Source: Pseudodesulfovibrio sp. (GTDB lineage Bacteria; Desulfobacterota; Desulfovibrionia; Desulfovibrionales; Desulfovibrionaceae). From it: a DNA stretch of 13,851 bases. A model generated the notes under the pieces. It had not been told where the DNA came from and searched no databases. It saw only the letters and a program-made list of their open reading frames with translations. Numbering within the stretch: position 1 is the stretch's first letter; each line of letters opens with the position of its first letter. The DNA is taken from positions 1 to 13,851 of the forward strand of contig JAFLJW010000426.1 in NCBI GenBank assembly GCA_022712815.1, written 5' to 3'. Shown here piece by piece: positions 13,519 through 13,851 of the stretch. Both the position numbers and the translations under genes were made by a program.

Positions 13519-13851
13519 TCACGATTGAGACACAGCCAAAGCCTGATCCAGATCAGCTAGAATATCGTCCGCGTCTTCAATACCCACGGATATTCGGATC
13601 AAATCAGGTCCCACACCGGCAGCCAGTTGCTCTTCGGCCGTAGACTGCCCATGCGTTGTCGTCGCCGGATGAATCACCAATGTCTTTGCATCCAGAATAT
13701 TCGCCAGATGTGAGCACAACTTAACCGACTCGATGAACTTCTTCCCGGCACTCAAACCGCCCTTGACGCCAAAGCCGAAAACAGCCCCCGGTCCCAACGG
13801 AAAGAGGCTTTTGGCCCGATCATGGTCCTTGTGACTCGGCAATCCAGCATA
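13519..13851 (-). CDS. O-acetylhomoserine sulfhydrylase-type Cys/Met metabolism PLP enzyme, partial (C-terminus)
   Basis: The C-terminal 110 residues of a Cys/Met metabolism PLP-dependent enzyme; the rest lies beyond the right edge. Visible are YAGLPSHKDH, the conserved substrate-binding loop GAVFGFGVKGG, FIESVKLCSHLANILDAKTL and the signature LVIHPATTTHGQ. These are followed by GVGPDLIRISVGIEDADDIL, the usual end with the carboxylate-binding arginine. The HPATTTHGQ form and the 'ANILDAKTL' spacing fit O-acetylhomoserine sulfhydrylase (MetY/Met17 type), which makes homocysteine from O-acetylhomoserine and sulfide, more than cystathionine gamma-synthase. Sulfide assimilation of this kind is sensible for a sulfide-producing anaerobe. 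It ends with its own terminator, so it is transcriptionally separate from the protease operon downstream. Confidence 0.92.
   Translation of the reverse strand, partial: YAGLPSHKDHDRAKSLFPLGPGAVFGFGVKGGLSAGKKFIESVKLCSHLANILDAKTLVIHPATTTHGQSTAEEQLAAGVGPDLIRISVGIEDADDILADLDQALAVSQS

Noticed and set aside
1..13851. Mobile element, CRISPR array, tRNA or rRNA genes
   Set aside because: I looked on both strands for transposase or integrase motifs, regularly spaced direct repeats and tRNA/rRNA signatures and saw none.

Overview
The window looks like a piece of a mid-GC chromosome from an anaerobic, sulfate-reducer-like bacterium of the Desulfovibrio/Pseudodesulfovibrio type. This is an inference from gene content: an archaeal-type ferredoxin-glutamate synthase, a stand-alone ferredoxin:thioredoxin reductase catalytic subunit beside a glutaredoxin-like protein, an HDOD signalling protein, and a dense array of periplasmic and outer-membrane lipoproteins. 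No database search was possible. I see no rRNA, tRNA, CRISPR array, insertion sequence or phage gene, and base composition is even. It reads as core chromosome with some less familiar genes on the right.

Left part (1-4873), all on the minus strand: the N-terminal part of a glutamate synthase cut by the window edge; an HDOD protein with a degenerate EAL-like N-terminus; a GapB-like glyceraldehyde-3-phosphate dehydrogenase; and surE, a 5'-nucleotidase. Strong intrinsic terminators follow the HDOD gene (1381-1424) and gap (2992-3017).

Middle part (5009-10213), all on the plus strand: a YhaM-like OB-fold/HD exoribonuclease overlapping tmk; then a polar amino-acid-type ABC transporter made of permease, small ORF, lipoprotein substrate-binding protein and permease; then a glutaredoxin-like protein and a ferredoxin:thioredoxin reductase-like iron-sulfur protein. 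No transporter ATPase is present. The last two genes follow the second permease by 3 and 2 bp, so redox and transport functions are probably co-transcribed. The divergent surE/yhaM spacer holds two adjacent palindromes.

Right part (10289-13851), all on the minus strand: a TraT-like lipoprotein directly abutting an upstream gene for a 750-residue lipoprotein that ends in a trypsin/DegP-like protease domain. These form a two-gene cell-envelope operon. Beyond its promoter region is the C-terminus of an O-acetylhomoserine sulfhydrylase-type PLP enzyme cut by the window edge. A bidirectional terminator (10233-10262) separates the middle and right operons.

The best candidates for something little described are the protease/TraT lipoprotein pair, the redox pair attached to an ATPase-less transporter, the small ORF inside that transporter operon, and the paired palindromes upstream of the exoribonuclease gene.
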